From positions 55,691 through 119,690 of the forward strand of contig PYST01000088.1 in the NCBI GenBank assembly GCA_003049485.1: a stretch of DNA of 64,000 nucleotides. The letters run 5' to 3'. The notes under the pieces are model-generated. The model made no database searches and was not told where the DNA came from. It saw nothing but the letters and a program-made list of their open reading frames with translations. Below, piece after piece: positions 23,475 through 35,571 of this stretch; the stretch's first letter is position 1, and every line of letters starts with the position of its first letter. Made by a program: the position numbers and the translations under genes. The DNA comes from Ophioceras dolichostomum (Eukaryota > Ascomycota > Sordariomycetes > Magnaporthales > Ophioceraceae).

Positions 23475-25890
23475 TCACATCTCGTCGATCTTCTCCACTT
23501 CCAGCCTGGCCTCCTCCCAGGTCTCCTTGTTCTTCTTCCCCCATTCGATTTGGGACTTGGCATATGCAAGCTGTAAGGTGATGAGAAGGTTATTAGTCCA
23601 AGATCTAAAGAGAGGAAATTGCCTGGAGAAACAACATGACTGAGTAGACCAAGTCGGCCAATCAGGAAAAAGAAAACTCACCATATACCGCTTGAGATCA
23701 TCCTCCTTCTCCCGCTGGAACCTCTTCATATCCCTCAGCACGCTCGCGCTCGCGTCCTTCACGTCCTGCGCCGACGCGACCTGCGCCTGCTCCAGCTGCG
23801 CGATGGTCTCGCGCGTCTTCCCGATCGTGTCGCGCCGCGTGCGCTCCGGGTCGACGTCCACGACGCCCTGCACCGCGTGCCGGATGGGGCCGAAGATCTT
23901 GTTGGTGATGGAGTTGCCGCTCGGCGCCTTCTTATGGCCCGGGCTGGCAGCGGCAGCAGCAGCACTGCCCCCAGCTCCCGCCCCCGCCCCTCCCCGTTCG
24001 GGAGCTCCGATCTTGGCGGACGGCGCGGATGAGAGATCCCCGTGCGTCGGCGGGAAGTCCGAGTCGATCGATGCCGTGTCCTCCTGACTGCCATCGCGAC
24101 GGTGTCCTGGCTGATGATGCTGCTGTTGCTGCTGTTGCGCCGATGTCGAGGTGGAAGGGTCTCTGCCGCTCGTTGATCTCCGTGGTGACGACGTCTGGCT
24201 GATGATCTGGCTGCCGCTGAGGTACTGGTCGATGCGCCGCGCCTCAGCCTCGCTGCGCTCGAGCTGGTCAAGCAGCGCCCTCTTCTTGTTGAGCTCGTCG
24301 TTGGTCATCTCTTGCTGCACGCGCTTCAGCACGCGGTACCTCAGCACGCTCCTAACGACGCCCGCGAACTGCGCATTTTCCCTCATCGGCTCGGCGAAGC
24401 TCGCGCCCAGCGAGCTGGAGAGCTCTTCTGTCGCGATGTAGGACGAGTCGGCCGCCTGGCCTATCCTCTCGATGGCGGGCCCCAGGGAGGGGGCCTGTTC
24501 GGACAGCGCGAAGGCGTTGTACCTCGCCCCTAGCTCGGACAGGTCTGACGCCAGGGAGGACAAGTGGCTCAAAGTTCGCCGGTTGACCTTCTCCATAGGA
24601 CCTGCTAACAGATGCTCCAGTTCCTTGATCGACGCTTCGAACGAGTTGAAGTAAGGGTCCAAATCCTGTTCGCTGATGTTGCTGGCGTCGGGTGGGAAAC
24701 GGAGCCGCCCCGCCGAGGCGTTGGCGACATGGTCTGGGTGAGCGTTGGCCGCCTTGAGCTTGGCGGAGCTGGCAGGGACTGGGAGGTAGCCGTGCGCAAC
24801 AGAAGGGTTCGGTGTGTTCAGTGGTGGAGCTTTCAGAATGGACTTGGGGATTGAGGCTACGGGGTGTGCATGCAGGACCTCGCTCTGTGTTGCAAGCGCT
24901 GTTAGCAAAACAAGGGCGAACAAAAACAGACCTGGTATACACTCAAACTGTGGGACACCCCTGTATAGATCTCAACATACCCAACTAGAGTTCGGGTCCA
25001 GGAATCGCCACCAAACTCCATCTGTCCGGACTTGCTCCATTCGCCTGCACCTGTTGAGAAAGACGGCGAGCATACGCTTCCGCAGGTCGATGATCTGTTG
25101 ATCCTGCTTTGCATTTGTAGGGTTGGCAGCGTAGTCGGCCATAGTATGCTTCTCCGGAATGGGAGGGATCACGAGGGTGGGGTGTAGCCGGGTTAGAGCA
25201 TCCCGGAGCGAGGCAAATTCAGAATAACGCCGGCGAACCTCGAGGTCCTGCATGGAGGGTCAGCGCACATCAAATAGACAGGGTAGACAGAAGGTGGAAA
25301 AGAGAGGGAAAGCTGTGTGGGGCGACATACGCCTGTCCTGATGGTATACACTATGTACCTGCCACCGCTCTCCAAGCTCTTACCGGCATCGGTGATGACG
25401 ATCGGAAGCTCCGGGTTTTCGTAGAGGATCTGCTCGACGCGACTGTCGTAGCCGCCGGGCTTCCTGCGGGGCACGAGCTCCCCCCGGCCCTGATCTGATT
25501 CCTCATCGGTATCGGCACCGTCGCTGGCCGAAGCTACGCCGAAGGCGTTAGCCTGCAGGACGTCATCGCCGGCGGCCGAAGCTGTCTGCGGCTGGTCGAA
25601 ACGGGGATCTATCAAGGTCCAGTCATCATCATCAGAGGAGAATCCGTCAGAGGAATGGAGCGATATAGTATCCATCGTGAGGGAATTGCAGGGCGACTAC
25701 GCGACAGCATTGAAGAGTGCTGTTGGGAGACCAAACGCGGCAGGCGGACTCTAAAGGTAAGGGGAGATGGGCAGAGCAACTCACACTCCCGGGCGGCGGT
25801 CGGGGAGGTCGGATTGACTGAAGATGACGTGAAGGAGTCCCGTCGGTCGAAATTGTTGCCATACGGATTGTTGTCTTCGTCGTTCCACAT
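23475..25890 (-). CDS. snx41: Sorting nexin Snx41 (PX-BAR)
   Basis: Endosomal PX-BAR sorting nexin of the Snx41/Atg20 group, which in fungi serves retrieval from endosomes and selective autophagy. Five exons fit in phase: 25890-25785, 25608-25331, 25247-24981, 24884-23682 and 23570-23475, giving 649 aa. The N-terminus MWNDEDNNPYGNNFDRRDS and NPTSPT are Snx41-like. The PX domain (about residues 75-200) shows RRRYSEFASLR, IPPIPEKH and RKRMLAVFLNRCRR, the phosphoinositide pocket elements. The helical BAR part (about 260-649) includes SLGASFAEPMRENAQFAGVV and RSVLRYRVLKRVQQEM, split by a disordered Gln/Ser/Ala-rich insert. The first intron was chosen by phase: the consensus donor GTGAGT at 25784 pairs with the acceptor ending at 25609, rebuilding REYPRFDQP. 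A nearer acceptor gives a frameshift. Atg20 is the main alternative name. Confidence 0.9.
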
Positions 25891-26672
25891 GTTGCCGCAA
25901 ATTGCGTGCTATTGTCACGGGGTATAAAGGGGTTTGTCTTGCTTGGTTCTTCGCGCAGCTTGAGTTTGAAGGCGTCAACGAACTGTGAAAGACGGCCTAG
26001 AGTGAAGTTCGATGATGTGGGGGCGGGGACGGCAGGGTAAGCTCGGATGCAAATGACGAAAGCTAAGTGGAAACAGCAAACAAGAGTGAATGAAAGACTG
26101 TGAAATAATTGTACAGATGAAGCTCCGAACGAAACCTTTCCTATAATATTAACGAGCAAAAAAACGTTCGTCGATGGCTTTTATGGACTGATGTGAAGTA
26201 GTAGGTTTACAGGAATCGTTGGGGAGGATGGTGGGAGGCGCGGAGCTTCGTTTGCTTCCAAGTCAGGCAGCTCTTCCGTGCTGGTGGGCCACATCACAAG
26301 CAGGCGGCGCCACTAAGAAAATGACGACGCCCGCCTAAACGTGGCGCTCGGGTCGCCCTGAACTCACAGCCTAGCCTCGGCACCCCTGTTGTCCGTTCTC
26401 CGTGTTCGGGTCACCACACACACACATTGGTCACGGGGGCACAACCCTTGATTGGAACATCAGCTTGACTGCAATAACTTTCGATGACCATCTCGGCCTC
26501 TCCTTGCCAAAAGTTCACGACGGCCATTCACATCCGATTCACATTCCCTGGCCAGCACACAAGTGGTAGTCGAGCAAGCAAATGAACAGCGCTGTCCCTG
26601 TCCACACCTTCCCCCACCTACCTAAGAGCCCGCCATGCTGTCATTACCATCTCGTTCTCTGCTGCGGCCTGC
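25891..26672. other. Intergenic, snx41 promoter and RS-rich gene 3' region
   Basis: Both neighbours lie on the minus strand. The left part should contain the snx41 promoter and leader, the right part the 3' untranslated region of the RS-rich membrane protein gene. No further gene is supported. Confidence 0.5.
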
Positions 26673-29071
26673 TCAATCATCTGTGCCACGAAATCGGAAA
26701 AATTGTGAGGAGTCGGCGCTGTCTCGCCCGCCCTGAGGATGCAGCAACCTCCTCTTGTGAATGCTTCTGATGTTGAGCGAGGCAGGGGAGGCTTGCGCCT
26801 CCATGCTGTCCGATCTGCCTCCTCCATCAGCTGTCGATAAGTACGGCCGCAGTGGACTTGGTTGAAATTCCTCTGACCAATCTGAATCTGTCACTCTGTA
26901 CAGGGCCGTCAGCGACGGTTCACTCCTGTGTCTTAACGAATTACTCGTAGGTTAACTTACTCCGTTGGCCGTTCACGCTCCGCGTTCCTTCGTTCACGTT
27001 CACGTTCGCGGAACCTTGGTTGTTCGAGGTGGCTCTTGGGTGCAACCGATGTATAAGAGCGGTTGCGGGATCTGGGTCGTGCGGGATCATGCTCTCCGTC
27101 GGAAACTATTTCTCTATATCGAACCTGCAGCTCATCGTCTAATTCACTCGTGGAGTGGAAGTGTCCTGGTTGCTGCGTCTTCTCGCTTGCGAAGTAAGAG
27201 CGTCCTTCCTGTCGGGCGGAATACGGCCCACTGACCCCTCTCGAAGGGTGAGGGACGTCTCCTTCCGTGTGATTGGCGGTCCCTGAAGAGCCAACCACAG
27301 GGTCGCGCCTGAAAGAAACCTGTCGCCTACTCTCTTGAGGTTGTCGGTCCGTTGTTAGCGGAACAGCGGAAGGTCGCCCGTCATGAATTCGCTCTCCGTG
27401 GATCCCCCTATCGGCAGCCCGACTCCGCGGTCGTTCGCGCTGGTCCATGAACCATGAATTATCGGCGACTGATTCTCTCATCGGCTCCTGCTTCCGAGGG
27501 TCAGGGATGGTCTTGCGTGTCTTCTGAGTGGGCTGTGATGAGCTCTCTGGTGGAACGGTACCTTCGCTGAATGAGCGACGCCGTGAGTAGCCTGGTGGCG
27601 GGCTCCATGATGGACTTCTCAGGTGGCCGCTTGTATGACGTCGACGAGCGCTGTGGGAACGACTTCGACTTCTCGAGCTGCTTCGGGAACGGCTGACTGA
27701 CCTGCCCCTTCCTCGGCGGTCGTTCAAATGCTCTCTCTCCCGCACTGAGTGCCGGTGCCTCCGATCCCTCGGTGGGCTCGGGGACTCGCTCGAGGAGCGG
27801 CGTGGGCTAGGAGATGGAGATCCACGTTCCAACGATGAGTCTGAGATCGTCGAAGCGTATCCTGTCGTAGGGAGTTTCCAAGTCAATCTTTGCCACCATT
27901 TCCTCTGTTCTTTGGCTGGTTTCAGATTCCTCGACGGGGCCGAGGTGGCAGCCGGCGTGACTGGAGCCTGTTGGTGCTCGGGGTCCGCTGCCTGGTTGGC
28001 CATAGGGACAGCGAGTGGTGCCACATTGTTAAACTGAGCTGCCACGGGAGCGGTTTGAGGTTGAACAGAGGCGGACGCCTGAGTGGTGGGCATCGTCTGC
28101 CATGGCGCAGGGGGTTGTGCTGCCGGTTGGACTGGCGGCCATGTTGGAGCCGCCGGGAAGGGCTGTGGGAAGGAATTCGGAGCAGGCCGCTGGAAGTATG
28201 CTTGCGCAGGATGCTGGACTGCTGGGTATACGAATATCGGCTGAGGCTGAACATGCTGAAACGGCGCCTGAGGAGCGTGAGCCATAGGGGGGTAAGCTGT
28301 TGGGCCGTGGCCTGGGAGCCGTGCGGACTGCTGCGCGAAGAAGGGGGTCCAGGGCCAGTAAGTCAAACGCCCTGAGCCTTGTCGTTGCGCATTCACCGTG
28401 AGATCCGGAGTTGCCGGAGCTGGGAAGCCCCTTCGCCGACGATTGGATGGCAGTGTGTATTGGATCTGCTGAGTAGGAGGTTGATACTGATACATGGCGG
28501 CCGTCGGCTCCGGGGATGACTCCCCTTCGTATGGGCTGTGCAGCTCAGCAGTCTCGTGATGCCGGCGCTCTCGGTGACGTCGTAGTTTTCGTTTCCTTGG
28601 TCCCCGAACTGGTTCCTGAAAGACGACCACAGTCCGGGTCCGAGGCCTGCCGGACTCACCTCCCTCGGCCCGCAAGGTCGGTGTTGACCTCGCTGAAGAT
28701 TGAGATGTACTCCTCGGCGGTGGCGATGAAGGAAGCTCGATTTCAATCGTATCGAAGCTGCCAAATGAACTTGGCGGGGTACCCTTCTTCCGCCAGACAA
28801 GGTACCAGTACAGGAAAGCGAGAGTCAAGCTGGTCAAGACCACACTGATGATGAGGCCGAATTGCTGCGCTTGATTCATGCAGCCCCAGCTACCAGAACA
28901 TGCTGCCACATTGAGAATTGGAGGAGGAGGGTGCTCGTCACGCTTGGCGAAGTCTGCAGCGAAAGAAGACTCTTGCCACCGCAGGGTGGGACTTTGTGGC
29001 CAATCGAGTGTGACTCTGTCAGACACAGTCACCGCCAAGTGACCGGTGCCGAGTGTGTGAATTGGAGGCAT
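26673..29071 (-). CDS. Single-pass membrane protein with long RS-rich cytosolic tail, unknown function
   Basis: I do not recognise a named family. Two exons fit in phase: 29071-26961 and 26895-26673, giving 777 aa. One hydrophobic segment (FGLIISVVLTSLTLAFLYWY, about residues 71-90) follows a short region with CSGSWGCMNQ; positive charges (VWRKK) directly after it put the long C-terminal part in the cytosol. That part is disordered: a PRKRKLRRHRERRHH basic patch, a Pro/Gln/Ala-rich region, then RSVSRSRSSSRSRSRSHS-type repeats (about residues 465-490) like those of splicing factors, then RERERERRNAERERPTE. The first exon ends at a TAA that is part of a perfect GTAAGT donor; splicing to 26895 (branch GCTGAC, acceptor TACAG) adds 74 residues (TDSDWSEEF...FRGTDD). 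Without that intron the protein is 704 aa. There is no cleavable signal peptide at this start; an upstream exon could be missing. Confidence 0.7.
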
Positions 29072-30086
29072 TTCGGCAAAAAGGTGTCCAGATGAAATGA
29101 GGAGCTTGGTAGATGCTCAACGAGGTAGTGTCGCGCCAGTGACTGAGGTGCAAAGAACGGTATCCAGGATGACTTGAGCGGACTGATGGAAGAAAGTGCC
29201 TTGGAACATCGGATGCGCAAAAGCTAAAACGAGCCGCCGGGGAGACGAAGTAAGCGTGCTTGCGATCGGGTATCAGTGGCAGCAGATATGGAAGGAGCTT
29301 TCCGGTGAATGTGGATGTTGAGGAGCTCGATGTCAACAGGTACATAACATTATGGCTGCACCTTCCTGTCCTCCCGTGAGAATTATTTGACAGGACGCGA
29401 TTCTTACCGCCATTCAGCATCATCCAGTCCATGCTACTCCGTTCGGCTCTTGAGGCAACCCATCGAAGAGACGACTTGCGTGACGTGAATCACCAACCCA
29501 CCACCTTAGATTTATACATGGCCGGCCGGAATCCCCATTATTTCGCAGCAGCGGTGCGAATGCCAGATAGGGAGCTCTTCGTCGAGCTTTCAGCGCGGTC
29601 AAACCTTCGAGCGTACTGCTGAGTTGATCAAGAACAAGGCCTGCGTATCCTGTGATAGACACTCCCCATGCAAGATTTTGGCAGCGATTCATGGTGTCGT
29701 GAATGGGTCGCATTTCACCGTAGAAAGAAGAAAAAGGCGAGCAAAACCCACGAGTTCCGTCTTCTCTCCGTAGAACCCTTGCGCGGCAGGGCATATCATG
29801 TTATCTGGCACAAATTCTTCTAGGATATGGCAGGATTTCGCTGTCAACACTGGTTTTGAGTCGAGGCAAAAGTGGCGATGGTTGTGTGTGATGGAGGTTG
29901 AAAAAGGTGTATGCAATTATGTCAGCGAACGAGATCGTGCTTGGCCCGTTGACCCCACCAAAATGCAGGCGAATCTCCACATCCATTCATCAATCAGCCT
30001 GGAACATCACGACAACAAACGGGCGACTGTCGCTGGCAGTCGCAGCCTCCTCCCCAACCGATCGCAAATGATAGACCGATAGCACA
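29072..30086. other. Divergent intergenic region, RS-rich gene / trs20
   Basis: The interval separates two start codons and should hold both promoters. An open frame at 29420-29794 on the minus strand could be an upstream exon of the RS-rich gene, but nothing in it is recognisable, so it is not called. Confidence 0.4.
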
Positions 30087-30785
30087 ATGTCATACTACTT
30101 TGCCATTATTGGCACGCAGGACAACCCTCTGTTCGAACATGAGTTCGGCACCTCGAAGCAGGGCGGCGACGGGATCTCGCGCTTCACCGACCAGACCCGC
30201 CACATGAACCAGTTTGTCGTCCACAGCAGCCTGGACATCGTGGAGGAAGTGCAGTGGAGCACGGGTCAGCTGTGCGTGAGGCCAGGTTTTCAGCACCAAA
30301 GCATATCACCCTCGACTCGGTGGCTCTCTCATCCATTCAGCCATTCCCCTTAGGATCTCACGGTCTATCCTTGAGCCTCCAGCCCCATGGCAGCGGCCAG
30401 GCCAGGCTGTCGCGCCCTCCTAGCGGTATCCAAGTCTTTTTCGCGAACAATAGCCCTGACCAAAAACGACGCATACAGATACCTGAAGTGCATCGACAAG
30501 TTCTTCAACAGCTACGTCTCGTGCTTCATCACAGGCGGGAACGTCAAGTTCCTCCTTCTCCACCAGCCGTCGCAGCCCGTGTCCACCTCGTCCTCCCGCT
30601 CTTCGACCTCGATAGCCGCGAACCCTACGAGCGCCGCGACGGAGGAGGCCATCAAGAGCTTCTTCCTGGAGGTCTACGAGAACTGGGTCAAGGCCATCAT
30701 GAGCCCCTTCTACAAGGTCAACATGGAAGTGAGGAGCCCCGTCTTCCGGTCCCGGGTCGCCGCTGCGGGCAAGAAGTACCTGTGA
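30087..30785 (+). CDS. trs20: TRAPP subunit Trs20 / sedlin (TRAPPC2)
   Basis: Longin-fold subunit of the TRAPP tethering complexes, acting in ER-to-Golgi transport and Rab1/Ypt1 activation. Two exons fit in phase: 30087-30271 and 30479-30785, giving 163 aa, close to the family length of about 140-175. The start MSYYFAIIGTQDNPLFEHEF and RHMNQFVVHSSLDIVEEVQW are the sedlin N-terminal strand and helix; after the intron come YLKCIDKFFNSYVSCFITGG, NVKFLLLHQP and SFFLEVYENWVKAIMSPFYK. The donor was chosen as GTGCGT at 30272 because it rebuilds WSTGQLYLK in frame; a nearer GTCAGC would give a wrong phase with this acceptor. A Ser/Thr-rich loop (STSSSRSSTSIAANPTSAAT) between the last strand and helix is longer than in animal sedlins. 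The gene converges on histone H4. Confidence 0.93.
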
Positions 30786-31348
30786 TCGAACGATTGGGTA
30801 TTTGTATGCGCGGGACGGGTGTTTCGAGAACGAGGCGACCGAGCTGGCAGTTCTTCACTGGCTGGCCGGATCGGTCAGACGACTGCTATGAGTCGCAGCT
30901 AAGGCAAGGAGAAAATGAGGGAGCCAGGTTGGCAACAGCAGCAGTCCGCTCCTGTGTCACGGCAATAGCTATCGACGAAGTCAGAAGCGGAGGATTCCAA
31001 GTCCTAGTTCTAGGCACGAGTCCTGGATCATGGCAAGAATGAGGCAGAGTAATTCTGTAAACCTGCCAACGCATCGAACAAATCACAGAATTGAAACACA
31101 GCAGGAGAATGTTTGTTCAAGTGATGAATTTGCTCATGTAAACGGGGTCATCCCAACCCGACTCCCGTGTCCCAAGATGTTTGCTGTGGTCGCCACCAAC
31201 GCCTAAAATTCAAATCATAATAAAAACCCATCACTGTAAGAGTTCCATCCGGACACGCGCGACATGCTTGTACGGTGTAGTCCCCCAACAAAAATACAGA
31301 AAACAAGACAACCATCCACCACCCGCCACAGCTGTGGATGGAAACAGC
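30786..31348. other. Convergent intergenic region, trs20 / histone H4
   Basis: This holds two 3' untranslated regions. I see no gene. I do not see a clear metazoan-type histone stem-loop downstream of H4, which agrees with polyadenylated fungal histone mRNAs. Confidence 0.5.
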
Positions 31349-32039
<691 letters not shown>

Positions 32040-33797
32040 TTTGAGAGATGTAAATTAGTGGTTGAGATAGGTGTAGTTGATGGAAGTCGACGTCGCGATG
32101 GACGAAATTGATGCAAAGATTGTTGTTGTTGTGGTTGGTGGTGTGTGTGCGAAAGATACGTATTCCGTAGGAGGGGGAAAAGAAGTGGAAAAGCGAAAAC
32201 AAAGCGTGGAAGGGGAATCAAGAACTTATAAGGGGCGTTGGCTGATTGTGAGACCCGGAAGGCAGACACTGATGGGAGAAATTTTGGCGCTAGTCAATTT
32301 TGGGAATTTGGGGGGCGCCCGCGTGTGATCATGTTTTTATTTTCCAAAAATCAGCAATTGGGTGGCCGCTTTTTTTGTTGCGAATTGAGACCGCGCAAAT
32401 GCGGGCAATTTTTCCCCCAGAGGAGCGCGGCTGATTCATGCTTGCTTTGGATTTTTGGGGCGGGGATGAGAAAAAGGGAAACAAGGCCCGGGAAATTGGC
32501 CCGTGCCCCATGGCCTTAGCCCCACTTGGCCGCCGCCGCCTGGGTTCCCGATCCAACAGCGCGTCACCAATAATAACTGACATCCCCCGTCCAGCCGTGA
32601 GAAAGCAGGAACCTATGGCTGAACAAATAGAAAAGACAAAAAAAAAAGAAAAAAAGCAGAAGCACAAGGGTGAATGGAGACACATTTTCCGGGAGATGCG
32701 CACTCTTTAAAAATTCACTCGCACGCCATTTGTCGTTGGTGTGACTGATTTCGCCTCGCGTCGGGCGGGCTTCCATTCAGCTCCTGGTCGCGGTACTGGT
32801 CTGTGCGGCCCTCCCTCACAACCTTCCATCCGTCTCAAAGTTCGGTGCACTTCTGGGCGACAATTTGTGAGAAGCACAGCTGGGCGCCCGTGTCTGGTTC
32901 TCTGTCTTTCCCCATCGTAAAAATGTACCATGCTTCTGTGGTAGGGAGTTCATTTGATCCTGAAGTCCAATCGGCCTCTAGGTCATCGTGTCGCGTCCGG
33001 AATAAGGTCAAAAACAGCTTTCCTGGAGAGCCTACCGGCTTCACGACCCTGTGCACCATCTTATCGGCAGGGAATTCCTAAACCAGAAGCTCTTCGAGTC
33101 GAAGCGTGAACAAGGCGCCCGTCCACTAGAGGGCGAAGGGAAGAGTCTGGAGTATGGCGGAAGTCCAGCTTGTCCAGGCCCACCGAGATGGTTATCACGG
33201 ATTATTCGATTGCTGAGACGCGCGACTTCACGGGCAGTACATTCTACTCGCCGAACTCGTTCCTGCTTGTGAGGGAGCGCAGAAGGGTCCTCTACTCGCC
33301 CAGCCTTTCCATCAGGGATGCAGTGTACAGTGAGTCGAAGCGCTCCTCGCGACACCGCAGGTATCGTATTGGAGGGCTTTCAGCATGACGACGTGCTCCA
33401 GCAGCTGGTAAGTAACGGTCTGCTTCTGCGTCTGGTCCTGAGTGACTCGGGCATGCCGAACCCCCAGCACGAGTTAGATACCGAGTGAGAAGGCCTCGCC
33501 ATCCTAGAGGTGTAATGCAGGCACGGGAGCGGGTTGTTGCATTTTCGTGGAATTATGAATTATGTCAGGAGGGGGGAGGTCAATGGTGGGGCATTTTGCA
33601 AGGGCGGCGAGCCACTGTGGTTACGTAATGCGTCCGGCATTGGCCCCTCAACAGGAGCAACTCGGACATGAGAAACACCAGGAACATATTCAGTACTTCT
33701 GTATTAATTGTAGCTTTAATATGGTGCCTTTTGTTTAGGAAAAAGTGTTGTTCATCGCAGAATTTGAGATGCTTCATCACGGCCCTCGCAGACAATA
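32040..33797. promoter_or_regulatory. Divergent region with histone H4 promoter
   Basis: The interval lies between the starts of histone H4 and the MaoC-like gene. On the minus strand a TATA-like CCTTATAAG (32225-32233) lies about 190 bases upstream of the H4 start, with AATCAGCCAA just beyond it. The next 250 bases are GC/AT-patchy, with T and G runs. Open frames at 33041-33388 show nothing recognisable. Confidence 0.4.
32225..32233 (-). promoter_or_regulatory. Possible TATA box of histone H4
   Basis: Sequence CCTTATAAG read on the minus strand, about 190 bases before the H4 ATG. Strongly expressed fungal histone genes often have TATA elements; the transcription start is not visible, so this is an inference from position and sequence. 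Confidence 0.4.
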
Positions 33798-35571
33798 ATG
33801 ATGGCAATTACGCGCAACTCGCGCAATGTGCTGCTGGCTTGGGGCCGCCAGCAGCCGTTCAGGAACAGACATCTCAAAAGCCTCTCGCGCACGTCTGCGT
33901 CTGCGTCTCCATCGCCATCACCATCGCCATCGCCCTCCACGTCCGATGATGATAGAAGAGGGGTTGAGGAATCCGCGAGGATTCTCGGGTGGCGGCGCGA
34001 GGATCTACAGCAGCAACTGCACCTAGCCCGGGAAAAGCTGATGCGGCAGCCGAGGCACTCGTTTGACTATCTCTCGCCAACCCACGCGCGTCTCCTTAGT
34101 GTCGCGCTCGATGACTATATGCCAGCTGAGCTGCGTCTGCGACACGTGTCGCCCGAGCTCCTGAACTACAAGAACAAGCTGGACTTCCTGCCCCATGGCT
34201 ACCACCTCGTGTACTTCCCCCCCCTGATGCGGGAGACGGAACTTCTCCCAGACGGGACGGATCCGGGGCACCATCCCGGTCCCCCTTTCACCCGGCGCAT
34301 GTGGGCCGGGGGCAGCGTACAGTTTCTCGCCCGTACGAAGCTCCGTGGGCAGGCCTCGGTGTGCGAAGAGAGAGTGACCGATATCAAACTCCGGGCCGGC
34401 AAGGCGTTTGTCGAGCTGGAGAGGAAGTACTACGTAATGAGGGCCACTTCCAACAAATTAGATCATTACCTGACGGAACAGCGGACCTTGGTCTTCCTCC
34501 CTCCGAAAGATGACAAGGCTTCACCGTCATCGCCGACGGGACAAGACGTGGATGGCGAACGGGACGCCGAACAGCCGCGACGAATCGTCCGAGGTAGGCT
34601 TTAGCCCAGCCTCCGTCTTCCTGCTTCCTCCAGCCACACTTCAGTCTTTCTAACTTATCCCTCGTCCTTCAGCGGCATACGAGCCAGACTACAGCTTCGA
34701 GATAACACCATCTCAGAGGCTGCTCTTCCACTTCAGCGCGCTGAGCTACAACTCACACGCCATCCACCTAGACCCGCAATACGCCCGCGAAGTCGAAGGC
34801 CACACACGCGGCCTGCTCGTCCACGGCCCACTCTCGGTCATCCTGATGCTCACCGCCCTAAAATCGCAGATGGGGCTCAGGGCAGCACCCCGGGAGGCGC
34901 TCTCGACGGCCAAGCTTGATGCGGCCGTCCGCCTGGACGCCGGCCCGGCTCCCGACACCTCGAAGGAGCAGCTGTGGAGCATCGACTACCGCAACCTCGC
35001 CCCCCTGTACGCCGGCAAGCGCATGAGGGTCTGCGTGCGGCAGAAGGGCGAGCCGACGCCCGCCGTCGAGGTCACGAAGGACTGCCAAGCGGGGCCGACC
35101 TTCCACCAGAGCTGGGACCTCTGGATCGAGGGCCCCGACGGCGGTCTGACCGTCAAGGCCACCGCCGTGACCGAGATCAAGAGTCGAAGGCCCCCGCCGC
35201 AGAAAGCCGGGCCGCTAGCAGGGCCTACAATAAGAAAAATGATGTTCCACAGACGTAACTTGGGGGAAATAAACCATGGCGTCGCCGCGGCGTTCCAGCA
35301 AAACCCGGAGCTGGCAAAATTGCCATCCGATTTGCCGTCCGGGGATAGCGAGAGCTTCGGGGAAGCCCTTGTGGAGGTTAGCTCGGGGAAAAAAGAAACG
35401 GAGTCGAAGAAAAAGAAGGCTGGGAGGAGGGCGTCGCCGGCCACACCCAGCAGCAGCAAACGCACAAAGAAGGCAGGGGAGGCAGCCAGCAAAGCGGAAA
35501 AGGAAGCGTGGGAAGATGAAGATAGCCCGTTTGCTGCGCTGAGGGAGTACCTGGAGAAAATGAAATTATAG
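33798..35571 (+). CDS. MaoC/hot-dog 3-hydroxyacyl-thioester dehydratase-like protein (HTD2 family)
   Basis: Probable mitochondrial 3-hydroxyacyl-ACP/CoA dehydratase of the HTD2 or mesaconyl-C4-CoA hydratase-like group. Two exons fit in phase: 33798-34593 and 34673-35571, giving 564 aa. The N-terminus (MMAITRNSRNVLLAWGRQQP, then FRNRHLKS) is basic, amphipathic and Ser-rich as in a mitochondrial presequence. The middle shows the FAS1-dehydratase-like half (LPHGYHLVYFPPLMRETEL, RRMWAGGSVQF), and the second exon the hydratase-2 motif FHFSALSYNSHAIHLDPQYA followed by VEGHTRGLLVHGPLSVILML; the conserved His-Leu-Asp lies in AIHLD. Unusual: about 140 residues after the fold include a long Lys/Ser-rich segment (KKETESKKKKAGRRASP, SSSKRTKK) ending in an acidic helical tail. 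HTD2 relatives are usually 170-350 aa. The fold is firm; substrate and location are inferred. Confidence 0.8.

Noticed and set aside
25609..25696. Acceptor at the TAG before 25693 for the first snx41 intron, making MDTISL part of exon 2
   Set aside because: No GT donor of matching phase exists after NPTSPT; the acceptor ending at 25609 with the GTGAGT donor fits the frame and rebuilds a Snx41-like sequence.
30387..30478. Upstream extension of trs20 exon 2 (MAAARPGC...ALTKNDAYR)
   Set aside because: It replaces the conserved GQ-YLK junction; the GTGCGT donor at 30272 with the acceptor at 30478 gives WSTGQLYLK in frame.
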